A stretch of DNA of 64,000 nucleotides, from the NCBI RefSeq assembly GCF_016925615.1, contig NZ_CP070499.1, positions 4,278,001-4,342,000 of the forward strand, read 5' to 3'. A program made the position numbers and the translations under genes. This DNA comes from Natronosporangium hydrolyticum. GTDB lineage: Bacteria > Actinomycetota > Actinomycetes > Mycobacteriales > Micromonosporaceae. This document shows positions 52,699 to 61,724 of the stretch, piece by piece; the first letter of the stretch is position 1, and each line of letters begins with the position of its first letter. Below the pieces are notes generated by a model, which made no database searches, was not told where the DNA came from, and saw only the letters and a program-made list of their open reading frames with translations.

Positions 52699-53136
52699 AT
52701 GAGGCGGTTGCTGACCCCGGGCTGGCTCGCCATCCATGTGCTGCTGGTGGCTTCGGTGGTGGGCATGCTCGGACTGGCCGGTTGGCAATGGTCCCGCGCC
52801 GCTGGCGGCAACTCGCTCAGCTGGGGGTATGCGTTCCAGTGGCCGGTCTTCGCCGGTTTCGCGGTGGCGATCTGGGTCCGGGAGGCGCGGCGGGTGGTGC
52901 GCGGGGCACCGGAACCGGTGTTACCGCCGGTGACCGATGCGAGTCTGGCGCCGCCGGCGGTCGAGCCCAGGGGCCCCGACCACGTGGCGGTGGGCGCGGC
53001 GGTGGGCGCGCCGGTGATCACCCGACGGCCGGCCGCGTACGACGGCGGTGACGATCCCGAGGTGGCCGAGTACAACCGCTTCCTCGCCTGGATGAGCGCC
53101 AATCCGGGCGCCCGAGCGGTGGACTACCCTGGCTGA
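52699..53136 (+). CDS. Conserved two-helix membrane protein of actinobacteria
   Basis: 145 residues from ATG 52699. Helix 1 (W-L-A-I-H-V-L-L-V-A-S-V-V-G-M-L-G-L) is followed by the string W-Q-W-S-R-A-A-G-G-N-S-L-S-W-G-Y-A-F-Q-W and helix 2, then a disordered Pro/Ala region and a C-terminal E-V-A-E-Y-N-R-F-L-A-W-M. This layout is widely conserved in actinomycetes next to DUF3817 genes; function unknown. The following gene starts one base after its stop. Confidence 0.87.
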   Translation: MRRLLTPGWLAIHVLLVASVVGMLGLAGWQWSRAAGGNSLSWGYAFQWPVFAGFAVAIWVREARRVVRGAPEPVLPPVTDASLAPPAVEPRGPDHVAVGAAVGAPVITRRPAAYDGGDDPEVAEYNRFLAWMSANPGARAVDYPG

Positions 53137-53137
53137 C

Positions 53138-53464
53138 GTGTCCGGTGCCCTTACTCGTTTCCGCGTCATCGCCTACCTCGTAGGCGTGTGTCTGATTCTG
53201 CTCACCATCGGGGTGGTGCTTCGGTACGGCTTCGGCTACCCCACCCTGTCCCAGACGGTGAGCCCGGTCCACGGTTTCCTTTACATGGTCTATGTGGTGG
53301 CGGTCTTCGACCTCGGCCGCCGGATCGACTGGTCGTTGAAGCGGATGGTCCTGGTCATGCTCGCGGGTACAGTGCCGTTGCTGTCGTTCTACGCCGAACG
53401 CGTGGTGACGCACCGATGGGTGCCGCAGCCGGCGCCGGTGACCAGCGGCCAACCCACTGCGTGA
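53138..53464 (+). CDS. DUF3817 membrane protein
   Basis: 108 residues from GTG 53138, directly after the previous stop. Three helices with the family pattern: F-R-V-I-A-Y-L-V-G-V-C-L-I-L-L, then P-V-H-G-F-L-Y-M-V-Y-V, and R-M-V-L-V-M-L-A-G-T-V-P-L-L-S-F-Y-A-E-R. DUF3817 proteins resemble the periplasm-spanning part of bacterial integral membrane regulators, role unknown. Probably co-transcribed with the preceding gene. Confidence 0.92.
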   Translation: MSGALTRFRVIAYLVGVCLILLTIGVVLRYGFGYPTLSQTVSPVHGFLYMVYVVAVFDLGRRIDWSLKRMVLVMLAGTVPLLSFYAERVVTHRWVPQPAPVTSGQPTA

Positions 53465-53516
53465 CCGACCGCCCGGGGCGCGCCTCCCGTACGCGCCCGG
53501 ACCGGCCCGCAGCTAC

Positions 53517-53729
53517 TCAGTGGCGGAGTTCGCCACTGCGCGCTTTCGTCAGCAGGGTTCGCCAGCTGTCGCTGTCGAACGTCAGGTGAGTTGCTGGGCG
53601 GGTGTTGTCACGCACCGCGACGCCCCGATCCAACAACGCCACCTCGACGCAGTCGTTCGCGTCGCAGCGGGTAGCCTTTTGCCACCGCAGTGCGACGGGT
53701 TCCTGCTGGACCACTCGTTCTCCATTCAT
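53517..53729 (-). CDS. DUF397 protein
   Basis: 70 residues. The DUF397 pattern is clear: W-Q-K-A-T-R-C-D-A-N-D-C-V-E-V-A, then G-V-A-V-R-D-N and L-T-F-D-S-D-S-W-R-T-L-L. These small proteins are nearly always encoded beside an XRE/DUF5753 regulator in actinomycetes (as with WhiJ/BldB-type sets) and are thought to modulate it. Here the regulator is 340 bases away, divergently transcribed. Confidence 0.9.
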   Translation of the reverse strand: MNGERVVQQEPVALRWQKATRCDANDCVEVALLDRGVAVRDNTRPATHLTFDSDSWRTLLTKARSGELRH

Positions 53730-54071
53730 GAGCTACACGATTCTCAACCCTGAGGGGTGAAATACCTGGTTGCCGCCCTTATCGGGGTAGCCGAGGACGG
53801 CCCACAGGATCTTAAATCATGATCCGCATCCTAATTAACAGGGCGGCGGGATGGCGTAAGAATCCAGAATTCCGGCGGTGCCGGGCGGGTGCCCCTCGTT
53901 GCCGCAGGCCGCTGCGTAACCGACAAACCGTATCAATTCTGGCAGCTTAGGCGATCGCGGGTGAATCCGTTTGCTCTCCCCACGGTGTACCCTTTGGCAT
54001 AGTGCCAGGTGGCTTTCTGCGAGCTTGCCAGCTGCCGAGCTGGGCTCGCCGGCCTACAAGGTGGGGGTCCG
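53730..54071. promoter_or_regulatory. Divergent spacer between DUF397 and XRE/DUF5753 genes
   Basis: 342 bases, less GC-rich than its surroundings around 53800-53850, with no credible gene. Promoters for both divergent genes must be here. Just before the regulator's GTG is a G-rich ribosome site (AAGGTGGGGG). I could not identify an operator. Confidence 0.5.
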
Positions 54072-54947
54072 GTGACGAGCAGGGTGCACAGCCCAACCGC
54101 GGGGCGGCGCAGATTACGAAACACCCTCCGCCGCGTCCGCGACCAGGTACGCCTCACGCAGGAGCAAGTGGCGGAGGCGATGGACTGGTCGCTGTCCAAG
54201 GTGATCCGGATCGAGACCGGCGGAGTCGGTATCTCCACCAGTGACCTGCGACAACTGTTGCAGCTCTACGAGGTCTCCGACCCGGATCAAGTGGCCGAGC
54301 TGGTGGAACTCGCCCGGGTCGGCCGGCGGCGACCGTGGTGGACCCAGTTCCGGGAGGCCCTGCCCGCGGGCTACCTCTCCTACATCGGCTTGGAGGACGA
54401 GAGCAGCGCGCTGCGATGCGTCTCCCCCGTGGGCCTCCCGGGTCTCCTCCAGACCGAGGAGTACTCCCGCGCAGTGGTGGAGGCGAGCTGGTGGGCGGTC
54501 CGCCCCAGCGCCCACGGCCCGGCCACCGCGACCGACCGGATCAACGTCCGCCAGATCCGGCAACGAGAGGTGCTACACCGCGACCGACCGCCGGAGATCA
54601 CCGCCATCCTCGACGAGGCGGTGCTCTGGCGGCAGATCGGCGGGCCCGAGGTGCTGCGGCGGCAGCTGCGCCACTTGGTGACCCTCGGCAGCGAGCCACA
54701 CATCACCATCCAGGTGCTGCCTTTCAGTGCCAGCATGATGAACATGCTCAGCCACTTCGTCCTGATGGAGTTCTCGGACCCGGCCGACCCCGACGCGGTC
54801 TATGTCGAGAGCGCGTTCGATCACACCTTGCTGGAGGGCGAGGAGATCGAGACCTACCGGAACGCCTTCAGCCGGTTACGGGACGCGTCCCTGGCCGCCG
54901 AGGATTCACTTACGCTGATCGAGCAGGTCGCCGACCGACTGGCCTAA
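54072..54947 (+). CDS. XRE-family regulator with DUF5753 domain
   Basis: 291 residues from GTG 54072 (G-rich ribosome site upstream; the frame is open to 54009). N-terminal helix-turn-helix: R-L-T-Q-E-Q-V-A-E-A-M-D-W-S-L-S-K-V-I-R-I-E-T-G. The DUF5753 effector domain follows from about residue 90: Y-L-S-Y-I-G-L-E, P-G-L-L-Q-T-E-E-Y-S-R-A-V, R-Q-I-R-Q-R-E-V-L, and I-T-I-Q-V-L-P-F. These regulators usually control an adjacent DUF397 gene and affect sporulation or antibiotic production. Confidence 0.94.
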   Translation: MTSRVHSPTAGRRRLRNTLRRVRDQVRLTQEQVAEAMDWSLSKVIRIETGGVGISTSDLRQLLQLYEVSDPDQVAELVELARVGRRRPWWTQFREALPAGYLSYIGLEDESSALRCVSPVGLPGLLQTEEYSRAVVEASWWAVRPSAHGPATATDRINVRQIRQREVLHRDRPPEITAILDEAVLWRQIGGPEVLRRQLRHLVTLGSEPHITIQVLPFSASMMNMLSHFVLMEFSDPADPDAVYVESAFDHTLLEGEEIETYRNAFSRLRDASLAAEDSLTLIEQVADRLA

Positions 54948-55067
54948 CCCCGCTGAGCGCGCTCAACCCTCCGGTGAGCAGGTGCGGCGGCTGGGGGCCG
55001 GCGTCGGTCACCCCACGCCGAACCCCCAGCTCTCACCCGCCCCGCCGGGCCGGTCACCACACCCGGG

Positions 55068-55391
55068 TCACGCCACTCCGGCGTACTCCCGGGCGCGGGT
55101 CAGCGCCCGACATATCTGGCCGAACTCCCGGGCGTCGTGGCACCGGAACAACCGGTGCCGCTGGCCGCGGAAGCTGGCCCACAACTCGTAGCTGCGGGAC
55201 TGGAGCAGACCCCCCTGCTCCACCCGTTCAATCTCGCTGAGCGACGCCACTGGATAACGGCGCCCCGCCGCGAGGAGGTGCGTTCTCGTGACCGTGGCCC
55301 CCGCCCCTTGGTAAAGAACCGCCGATCGCTGGACAGTTTCGGATTCCTCTGGCCCTTGTGGGGCCGGCACGACGTAGCTGTCAGCATTCAC
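55068..55391 (-). CDS. DUF6232-like protein
   Basis: 107 residues from GTG 55391, with AGGGGGT upstream; the frame is open to 55463. Begins N-A-D-S-Y-V-V, then V-L-Y-Q-G-A-G-A-T-V-T-R-T-H-L-L-A-A-G-R-R-Y-P-V-A-S-L-S-E-I-E-R-V-E, a beta-rich PH-like fold, ending F-G-Q-I-C-R-A-L-T-R-A. The pattern fits the small actinobacterial DUF6232 proteins. No membrane segments. Convergent with the regulator gene, 120 bases apart. Confidence 0.78.
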   Translation of the reverse strand: MNADSYVVPAPQGPEESETVQRSAVLYQGAGATVTRTHLLAAGRRYPVASLSEIERVEQGGLLQSRSYELWASFRGQRHRLFRCHDAREFGQICRALTRAREYAGVA

Positions 55392-55631
55392 ATCGGACCC
55401 CCTGTCGTTGATCTGCACGCTGGGAGTTGCGCTACGACCGGCATCCAGGGTTCGCCACGACACCGGCCGGCAGCGCAGCTACGGCGCTGTAGCGGTCGGC
55501 TCGGCTAACCAGAACCTCCTCACCAGAGACCCCGCTCTGAGACCTCCTTCGCGAGCCTGCACGTCCTTATGACATTGTGCATTACGCCACCCGGTGATTG
55601 GAAGCCTAGCGAAGTGACAGGTTGCAGACTA

Positions 55632-55680
55632 ACCGCCGGACGCCCCGGCTCCGCTGGTGGGAGCCGGGGCGTCCGGCGGT
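55632..55680 (-). terminator. Very strong hairpin terminator of the liv-type operon
   Basis: A 21-pair perfect stem: the left arm runs 55632-55652 and the right arm 55660-55680, with loop GCTGGTG. A second hairpin, CGGGCCGCA (55691-55699) with TGCGGCCCG (55703-55711), lies between it and the livJ stop at 55715. The two stacked stems directly follow the last gene of the operon on the minus strand. Confidence 0.8.
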
Positions 55681-55714
55681 ACCCGGGTGTCGGGCCGCAG
55701 CCTGCGGCCCGGGG

Positions 55715-57037
55715 CTAGTCGAGCAGCTCGTAGCAGGGTTGGGTGAGCTCGAACGACTCGGCGGTCGGGCCAGTGGTCATCTCGACCCCGACCGAGACCC
55801 CGGTCGACGACTCCGGATCGACCTGGTTGATCGTGTTCGCCCGCAGCTGACCCTCCGGGCCAGCGGCGTAGTTGCCCGCCTCCGCCGGCAGCATGCCCTC
55901 GTAATCCACCGAGGTCAGCGAGGTCGCCGCGGCCCGAACGCCGGCACGGGTCAGATCCCCTTCCGCCATCGCCGCCTCCAGGGCGGCCTTGATCGGGTAG
56001 GACCAGATCCAGCCGGAGGTGTAACCATCGTTGATATCGGTCACATCACCCAGCGCCTCCCGCATCGCCTGGTGCCCGGGGGTGTCCCCGTCCCAGCCGT
56101 CGACCCAGGGGCCGGTCTGCTCGTAGAGGCCGGCCAACGCCTCCCCGGCCGCGGTCTCCAGCAGGGCCGGGTTCCAGGTCGGGCTGGTGCCGATGTAGCG
56201 GGCGGTCAGGAAGCCCTGGGCCGCCGCCCCGCCGACAATCGCCGCCAGCTCGGACGGGCCGGTGGTGACGATGACCAGGTCGGGCTCGCCAGCGAGGATC
56301 CGGCCGATCGCCTCCTCCTGGTTGTCCGACCCGGTGGGGGTGGCGACCGAGGTGAACTCCAGCCCGTTGGCTTCGGCGGCGATCATCGCCCCGGCGGCGG
56401 CGTCCTCGCCGTAGTCATCCTCGTAGTGCACCGCCATGACATGGTCGACGCCGTGCGCCTCCACCGCGTAGTCGACCGCGTTCATGGACTCGACGCAGTA
56501 GTTCGCACCGGACTCCAGGATCAGCTCCTCGAACGCGTAGAGTGAGCTCCAGGCGGCGGGGGCGGCGATGATGTCGCTAGCGTCCATGTCGCTGATGATC
56601 GCGTTCGTGGTGGCCGAACCCAAGGTCTGCGCCAGCGCGAGGATGTTCGGCTTGATCTCCTCGTAGTGCCGACTGTGTTCAGTAGGGTTGTACTGGGTGT
56701 CCCGCTGATAGCTGGTGACATCGACCTCGAATGCCTGGTCGACGCCGTCGGCGGTAATCCCACCTTCCTCGTTGACCCGCTGCCAGAACGCCTCTTGGGC
56801 CGCGGTCAGCGGCACCGCCAGCGGTGCGAATGGCCCGACACTGAGGTCGGACAGGGTGCCCAGGTAGATGCAGCCATTTTCCTCGTCGACCGCGTTCGGG
56901 CAGGGGTCGGTGGTGACCCCGACGTCGAACGAAAGACCGTCGATCTCCTCCTGCTCGCCGCCGGCGTCGCCCCGGCAGGCGCCGAGCGCGACCACCAGCG
57001 CCATGCCGGCGGCCCCGGCGATGATGAGCCTTCGCAT
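55715..57037 (-). CDS. Branched-chain-type ABC transporter substrate-binding lipoprotein
   Basis: 440 residues from ATG 57037 after AGGAGGA. Lipoprotein signal ends L-G-A-C. Periplasmic-binding fold of the Leu/Ile/Val-binding class, larger than LivJ (about 370): Y-L-G-T-L-S-D-L-S-V-G-P-F, T-N-A-I-I-S-D-M-D, V-M-A-V-H-Y-E-D-D-Y-G, P-D-L-V-I-V-T-T-G-P and Y-I-G-T-S-P-T-W-N. Seven cysteines are not expected; only a few are present. Last gene of the six-gene operon; likely binds a carboxylic acid or amino acid. Confidence 0.93.
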   Translation of the reverse strand: MRRLIIAGAAGMALVVALGACRGDAGGEQEEIDGLSFDVGVTTDPCPNAVDEENGCIYLGTLSDLSVGPFAPLAVPLTAAQEAFWQRVNEEGGITADGVDQAFEVDVTSYQRDTQYNPTEHSRHYEEIKPNILALAQTLGSATTNAIISDMDASDIIAAPAAWSSLYAFEELILESGANYCVESMNAVDYAVEAHGVDHVMAVHYEDDYGEDAAAGAMIAAEANGLEFTSVATPTGSDNQEEAIGRILAGEPDLVIVTTGPSELAAIVGGAAAQGFLTARYIGTSPTWNPALLETAAGEALAGLYEQTGPWVDGWDGDTPGHQAMREALGDVTDINDGYTSGWIWSYPIKAALEAAMAEGDLTRAGVRAAATSLTSVDYEGMLPAEAGNYAAGPEGQLRANTINQVDPESSTGVSVGVEMTTGPTAESFELTQPCYELLD

Positions 57038-57063
57038 GGTTCCTCCTGACTAATGAAACTCTA

Positions 57064-58167
57064 TCAATATGAGAAGGGGTAGGACTTCCACCAGTTGCGG
57101 ATGCGAAGCCAGATGCCGAACAGTCCGCGCGGTTCGTACAGCAGGAATCCGATGATCAGCGCTCCATAAAGGAGGTTCTGTAGTTGGAAAATGTTGGGCG
57201 TCTGGTTGGACTGGGTGCTGATCACCGGGACCCATCCGCCCAGCCCCTCGGTCATCCGACCGAGCAGCGTGATGAAGAACGCGCCGGCGATCGCACCGGA
57301 TACTGTGCCGGCGCCACCTACCAGCACCATGGCGATGAACAACACCGACAGGACGAGGTTGAACTCGGTCGGATTGACGTGGCCGGTGATCGCGTAGAGC
57401 AGCGCCCCGGCGCAGCCGGCGTAGAACGACGAGACTCCGAACGCGATGGTCTTGTACTTGAACAAGTTGACGCCGATGGTGCCGGCCGCGATGTCCCGGT
57501 CCCGGATGGCGTTGAATGCCCGCCCAACCGAGGAACGGGACAGGTTGCGGGCCGCCAGCGCGAAGACCACCAGCAGCCCGAACATCAGCCAGAAGATTTG
57601 CTGCTGCTCGGTGAAGAACGCACCGTCCTGGCCGACCGGATAGCCGAAGAGCACCGGTTCGGCGGCGGCGCGGCCGGCCCGGGCACCACCGGTGACGCTG
57701 CGCCACTGCTCGAAGAAGTGCTCCCCGACGAAGACCAGGCCGAGTGTGACGATCGCCAGGTAAAGCCCGCGCAGCCGAGTCGCCAGCGGCGCGATCAGCA
57801 CCCCCACCGCGGCGGCGACCAGACCCGCGGCCGGCAGCCAGATCAGGATCTCACTGATCCCGAACCCCCACAGCCGGGCGTCATCCGGGTCCCCGGAGAC
57901 CACCGCCGCGGTGTAGCAGCCCACCCCGAGAAAGAATGCGTGGCCCAGCGATACCTGCCCGGCCGAGCCGGTGAGCAGCCCCAGCCCGATCGCGCCGATC
58001 GCGAAGACGCAGGCGGTGGAGAGCAACCGAAGGTCTGGATCGGGCAGCAGCAGCGGAGTCGCGACGCCCAGCGCCAGCAACCCCAGCAACAGCGCCCGTT
58101 TGGTCCACGAGTCCAGCAGCGACATGTCGCTGCGGTAGGAGGTGTGCAGCAGCGGTCGGGTCAGCAC
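57064..58167 (-). CDS. Branched-chain-type ABC transporter permease LivM
   Basis: 367 residues from GTG 58167, 4 bases after the livH stop. About nine helices. Family strings: L-S-T-A-C-V-F-A-I-G-A-I-G-L-G-L-L-T-G, G-Q-V-S-L-G-H-A-F-F-L-G-V-G, R-L-R-G-L-Y-L-A-I-V-T-L-G, F-N-A-I-R-D-R-D-I-A-A-G-T-I-G-V and the last-helix region L-L-Y-G-A-L-I-I-G-F-L-L-Y-E-P-R-G. With LivH it forms the membrane channel. Confidence 0.95.
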   Translation of the reverse strand: MLTRPLLHTSYRSDMSLLDSWTKRALLLGLLALGVATPLLLPDPDLRLLSTACVFAIGAIGLGLLTGSAGQVSLGHAFFLGVGCYTAAVVSGDPDDARLWGFGISEILIWLPAAGLVAAAVGVLIAPLATRLRGLYLAIVTLGLVFVGEHFFEQWRSVTGGARAGRAAAEPVLFGYPVGQDGAFFTEQQQIFWLMFGLLVVFALAARNLSRSSVGRAFNAIRDRDIAAGTIGVNLFKYKTIAFGVSSFYAGCAGALLYAITGHVNPTEFNLVLSVLFIAMVLVGGAGTVSGAIAGAFFITLLGRMTEGLGGWVPVISTQSNQTPNIFQLQNLLYGALIIGFLLYEPRGLFGIWLRIRNWWKSYPFSY

Positions 58168-58171
58168 GGGC

Positions 58172-59062
58172 TCACACTCGCTCTACTTCTCGGGTGCCGA
58201 ACAGCCCGTACGGGCGGACCACCAGCACGAGCAACATCACCAGCCAGGGCACGATCAGCGAGGCGTTGCTGCCGAGGAAGGCCACGTACGCCGGGTACGC
58301 GGCGGCGAGCGCCTGCACCACCCCGATCGCCAGCCCCGCCACCACGGCGCCGACCAGCGAGTCGAGTCCCCCCAAAATGATCACTGGCAGCGCGGTCAAT
58401 GCGATCAGCCAGAACTGGGGGTCCACGCTGCGGCCGGCCGCGGCGAAGGCCCCGGCGACCGCGGCGAGTCCACCGGCCATCGCCCAGGAGAGCGCGAAGA
58501 CCATCCCGACGCCGACCCCCTGCGCCAGCGCCACCTCCTGGTCCTCGGCGACCGCGCGCATCGCCAGCCCGATCCGGGTGTAGCGGAAGAACAAGAACAG
58601 CGCCGTCACCAGCACCGCCGCGGTGATCACCGCGGCGAGATGTCGCTGCTGCACGGTGAGCGGCCCGAGCGAGGTGTTGGTCAAGCCCCACGGGTCACCG
58701 ACGTGCCGGACGTTGATCCCGATCCCGGCGTGGGCCACGGTGCGGATCACGATGTCCAGCGCAATGGTGATGATCGCGATCGCGAAGACCGGCCGACCGA
58801 TCATCGGCCGGATCACCGTCCGCTCCACTCCGAGCGCGAACCCGGCGGTCAGCAAGGCGGCCACCACGACGGCGGCGAAGAATCCGAGCCACGGAATCTG
58901 CACCAGGTAGGTGACGAGCACGACGCCGGCGATCATGAAGCCGGGCTGGGCGAAGCTGATCACTCGGCTGGACTTGTAGATGATCACGAACCCGAGCGCG
59001 ATCAACGCGTAGATGCTGCCCTGACCGAGCCCTCGGAAGACGACCTCCAGCAGGCTGATCAT
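58172..59062 (-). CDS. Branched-chain-type ABC transporter permease LivH
   Basis: 296 residues with eight or so helices. Family strings: F-R-G-L-G-Q-G-S-I-Y-A-L-I-A-L-G-F-V-I-I-Y, S-F-A-Q-P-G-F-M, A-M-R-A-V-A-E-D-Q-E-V-A-L-A-Q-G-V and I-I-L-G-G-L-D-S-L-V-G-A-V-V-A-G. Its ATG overlaps the acyl-CoA synthetase stop (ATGA), so translation is coupled to it. Confidence 0.95.
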   Translation of the reverse strand: MISLLEVVFRGLGQGSIYALIALGFVIIYKSSRVISFAQPGFMIAGVVLVTYLVQIPWLGFFAAVVVAALLTAGFALGVERTVIRPMIGRPVFAIAIITIALDIVIRTVAHAGIGINVRHVGDPWGLTNTSLGPLTVQQRHLAAVITAAVLVTALFLFFRYTRIGLAMRAVAEDQEVALAQGVGVGMVFALSWAMAGGLAAVAGAFAAAGRSVDPQFWLIALTALPVIILGGLDSLVGAVVAGLAIGVVQALAAAYPAYVAFLGSNASLIVPWLVMLLVLVVRPYGLFGTREVERV

Positions 59063-60945
59063 CGGGTGCTCCGGGCCGAGTAGAGCTCCTCGACCAGGTC
59101 GGCATAGCGCTCCGCGATCGCCGACCGTCTTACCTTCTGGGTCGCGGTCAGTTCACCATCCTCATGGTCGAGCTCCTTGGGCAACATCCGGAACTGCTTG
59201 ATCTGCTCGACCGAGGCGAATCGCTGGTTCACCTCGTCCACTGCCGACTGCACCAGCTCGATCACCTCCGGCTTCTCGGACAGGTCCCGGTAGGTGGTGA
59301 ACTCCAGCCGGCGGCGCTGCGCCCACGCCGCCACCGTGTCGTATTCGATCCCGACCAGCGCGCTCAGGTACGGCCGCCGGTCGCCGATCACCACGACCTC
59401 CTTCAGGAACGGCGACGCCTTTAGCGCGTTCTCGATCTCGGAGGGGGCGATGTTCTTACCACCGGCGGTGATGATGATGTCCTTGGCCCGGTCGGTGATC
59501 CGGACGTGGGTGCCATCCACCCACTCCCCGAGGTCACCGGTGCGCAGCCAACCGTCAGGGCTGAGCACCTCGGCGGTGGCCGCCGGATCACCGAAGTAGC
59601 CGGCGAACACGCCGCCGTGGCGGGTCTGGATCTCACCATCGTCGGCGATCCTCACCTCCACCATGGAGAGCGGTTCGCCGACCGTGCCGAGCTTGACCCG
59701 GCCGGGGCGATTCGAACACGCCATCGCCGCGTTCTCGGTCATGCCGTACGCCTCGTACATCGGCACCCCGATGCCCATGAAGAACTTCAACACCTCGGGC
59801 GCGATCGGCGCCGCGCCGGAGACCGCGCCCCGCACCCGCCGCATCCCGAGCCGGACCCGCAGCGCCCGGAACCAGCACACCCACCCCACCGCGTAGACCA
59901 GCCGGGTCGCCAGCGTGTGCCGCCCACCGGTACGCACCAGGGTGTCGCCGATCCAGTCCGCCACCGACAACGACATCCGGGCGAGCACCCGCTTCGGCAG
60001 CACCGCGTTAGCGAGTCGAATCTGCACCCCGGCGAGGATCTTCTCCCAGATCCGGGGTACCGAGAAGAGCAGCGTCGGCTGGATCTCGGCCAGGTTGGTC
60101 TGCACGGTCGCGATCGACTCGGCGAAGTTGGCCTGGGTGCCGAGACCGGCGTTGAACCAGGTGGTGAAGACCCGCTCCACCACGTGGCACAGCGGCAGGT
60201 AGGACAGCAGCAGGTCGTCCGGATTCGGTGGTGGGTCGGAGAAGCCCGCGCCCGAGGCCTGGGTGTAGATCGCGAACTCGACGTTCGCGATGCTGAGCAT
60301 GACGCCCTTAGGCGGCCCGGTGGTGCCCGAGGTATAGATCAGCGTGGCGACGTCGTCCGGCGTGGCCCCGGCCATCCGCTCCAGCAACGCATCCGGGTGG
60401 GCGGCCTGGTGGGCACGGCCCCGCGCGAGCAGATCATCCCAGGACATCAGCTTGGGGTGCTGGTACCGGCCCCGGATGCCGCGCGGTTCCAGATAGACCA
60501 GGTACGCCAGGTCGGGACAGTCGTCCACCACTGCCAGCGCCTTGTCGAGCTGTTCCTGATCCTCGGCGACTAGCAGCTTAGCCCCGGAGTGGGCGAGCAG
60601 ATACCGGACCTCGGCGAGCGGATTGGTGGGGTAGATCCCGACCGTGGCGCCCCGCACCGAGACTGTGGCGATATCCGCGTAGAGCCACTCCGGACGGTTC
60701 TCCGAGTGGATCGCCACCCGGTCGCCCGGTTCGATGCCGAGCGACAGCAGCGCGTGCCCCACCGTCTGCACCGTCTGCCAGTAGCTCTGCCAAGTCACCT
60801 CCTGCCAGATGCCAAGGTGTTTGTGGCGCATGGCGACCCGGTCGGGCGCCGACCCCGCCCAGTCCCGGACCCGGGTGGCGAGCGTGGTCACCCCGGCCGG
60901 CCGGTCAACGAGGTCGGCGCCCTGCGGCGCGGCCTTGGTTGTCAT
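59059..60945 (-). CDS. Long-chain-fatty-acid-CoA ligase-like AMP-dependent synthetase
   Basis: 628 residues. ANL-superfamily motifs: T-L-I-Y-T-S-G-T-T-G-P-P-K-G-V (P-loop), Y-L-P-L-C-H-V-V-E-R, Y-E-A-Y-G-M-T-E-N, W-L-R-T-G-D-L-G-E-W, and R-A-K-D-I-I-I-T-A-G-G-K-N-I-A-P near the C-terminus. Length and G-Y-F-G-D-P match FadD15-type ligases. It activates a fatty or aromatic acid to its CoA thioester. It lies inside a liv-type transporter operon with ATGA overlaps on both sides, which suggests that the imported acid is the substrate. Confidence 0.94.
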   Translation of the reverse strand: MTTKAAPQGADLVDRPAGVTTLATRVRDWAGSAPDRVAMRHKHLGIWQEVTWQSYWQTVQTVGHALLSLGIEPGDRVAIHSENRPEWLYADIATVSVRGATVGIYPTNPLAEVRYLLAHSGAKLLVAEDQEQLDKALAVVDDCPDLAYLVYLEPRGIRGRYQHPKLMSWDDLLARGRAHQAAHPDALLERMAGATPDDVATLIYTSGTTGPPKGVMLSIANVEFAIYTQASGAGFSDPPPNPDDLLLSYLPLCHVVERVFTTWFNAGLGTQANFAESIATVQTNLAEIQPTLLFSVPRIWEKILAGVQIRLANAVLPKRVLARMSLSVADWIGDTLVRTGGRHTLATRLVYAVGWVCWFRALRVRLGMRRVRGAVSGAAPIAPEVLKFFMGIGVPMYEAYGMTENAAMACSNRPGRVKLGTVGEPLSMVEVRIADDGEIQTRHGGVFAGYFGDPAATAEVLSPDGWLRTGDLGEWVDGTHVRITDRAKDIIITAGGKNIAPSEIENALKASPFLKEVVVIGDRRPYLSALVGIEYDTVAAWAQRRRLEFTTYRDLSEKPEVIELVQSAVDEVNQRFASVEQIKQFRMLPKELDHEDGELTATQKVRRSAIAERYADLVEELYSARSTR

Positions 60946-61724
60946 GACGGTTGCACCTCTCCCAGATACGCCTTGATCACTTCCGGGTCGTGTTGGACCT
61001 CCGCCGGCCGACCCGTCGCAACCGCGCGGCCGAAGTCCACCACCAGCACCCGGTCAGCGAGGTCCATGACCAGCCCCATGTCGTGCTCGACCAGGATCAT
61101 CGGGATGTCGAGCTCTTCCCGGATGTCGAGGATGTACCGGGCCATGTCCTCGGTCTCCTCGACGTTCATGCCCGCCACCGGTTCGTCCAGCAACAGCAAC
61201 CGGGGCTCCATCGCCAGCGCCCGGCCCAGCTCGACTCGTTTCTGGACCCCGTAGGGAAGCAGCCGCACCGGATACCGGCGCCACTGCTCCAGCTCCAGGA
61301 AATCGATGATCTCTTCGACCTTGGCCCGGTTGGCCAACTCCGCCCGGCGGGCGCGGCCCAACCACAGCACCGCCGACAGCGGCCCGTACCGGATGTGGTG
61401 ATGACGGCCGAGCATCAGATTCTCCAGCACGCTCAAGTTGCCGAACAGTTCGACATTCTGGAAGGTCCGGGCCATCCCCCACCGGGCGATCTGGTGTGGC
61501 CGCCGCCCGATCAGCTGCTGTCCGTCGAAGCTGACCCGGCCGGACTGGGGCCGGTAGACCCCGGAGAGCACGTTGAAGATCGAGGTCTTGCCGGCACCGT
61601 TCGGACCGATGATCGCGAAGAGCTCCCCCCGCCCGACCGTGAAGCTGATCCCGTCGATCGCCCGCACTCCGGCGAAGGCCAGGTTGACGGCTTCGAACCG
61701 GAGGATCGGGTCCGCGTCGCTCAT
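60942..61724 (-). CDS. Branched-chain-type ABC transporter ATPase LivG
   Basis: 260 residues from ATG 61724, which forms an ATGA overlap with the livF stop; GTG 61733 is upstream but has no better ribosome site. Motifs: G-P-N-G-A-G-K-T-S-I-F-N, L-P-Y-G-V-Q-K-R-V-E-L-G-R-A (signature in the LivG variant form, P-Y-G in place of S-G-G), L-L-L-L-D-E-P-V-A-G-M-N, and L-V-E-H-D-M-G-L-V. The Met-Asn after Walker B and H-D-M are standard for LivG. Confidence 0.95.
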   Translation of the reverse strand: MSDADPILRFEAVNLAFAGVRAIDGISFTVGRGELFAIIGPNGAGKTSIFNVLSGVYRPQSGRVSFDGQQLIGRRPHQIARWGMARTFQNVELFGNLSVLENLMLGRHHHIRYGPLSAVLWLGRARRAELANRAKVEEIIDFLELEQWRRYPVRLLPYGVQKRVELGRALAMEPRLLLLDEPVAGMNVEETEDMARYILDIREELDIPMILVEHDMGLVMDLADRVLVVDFGRAVATGRPAEVQHDPEVIKAYLGEVQPS

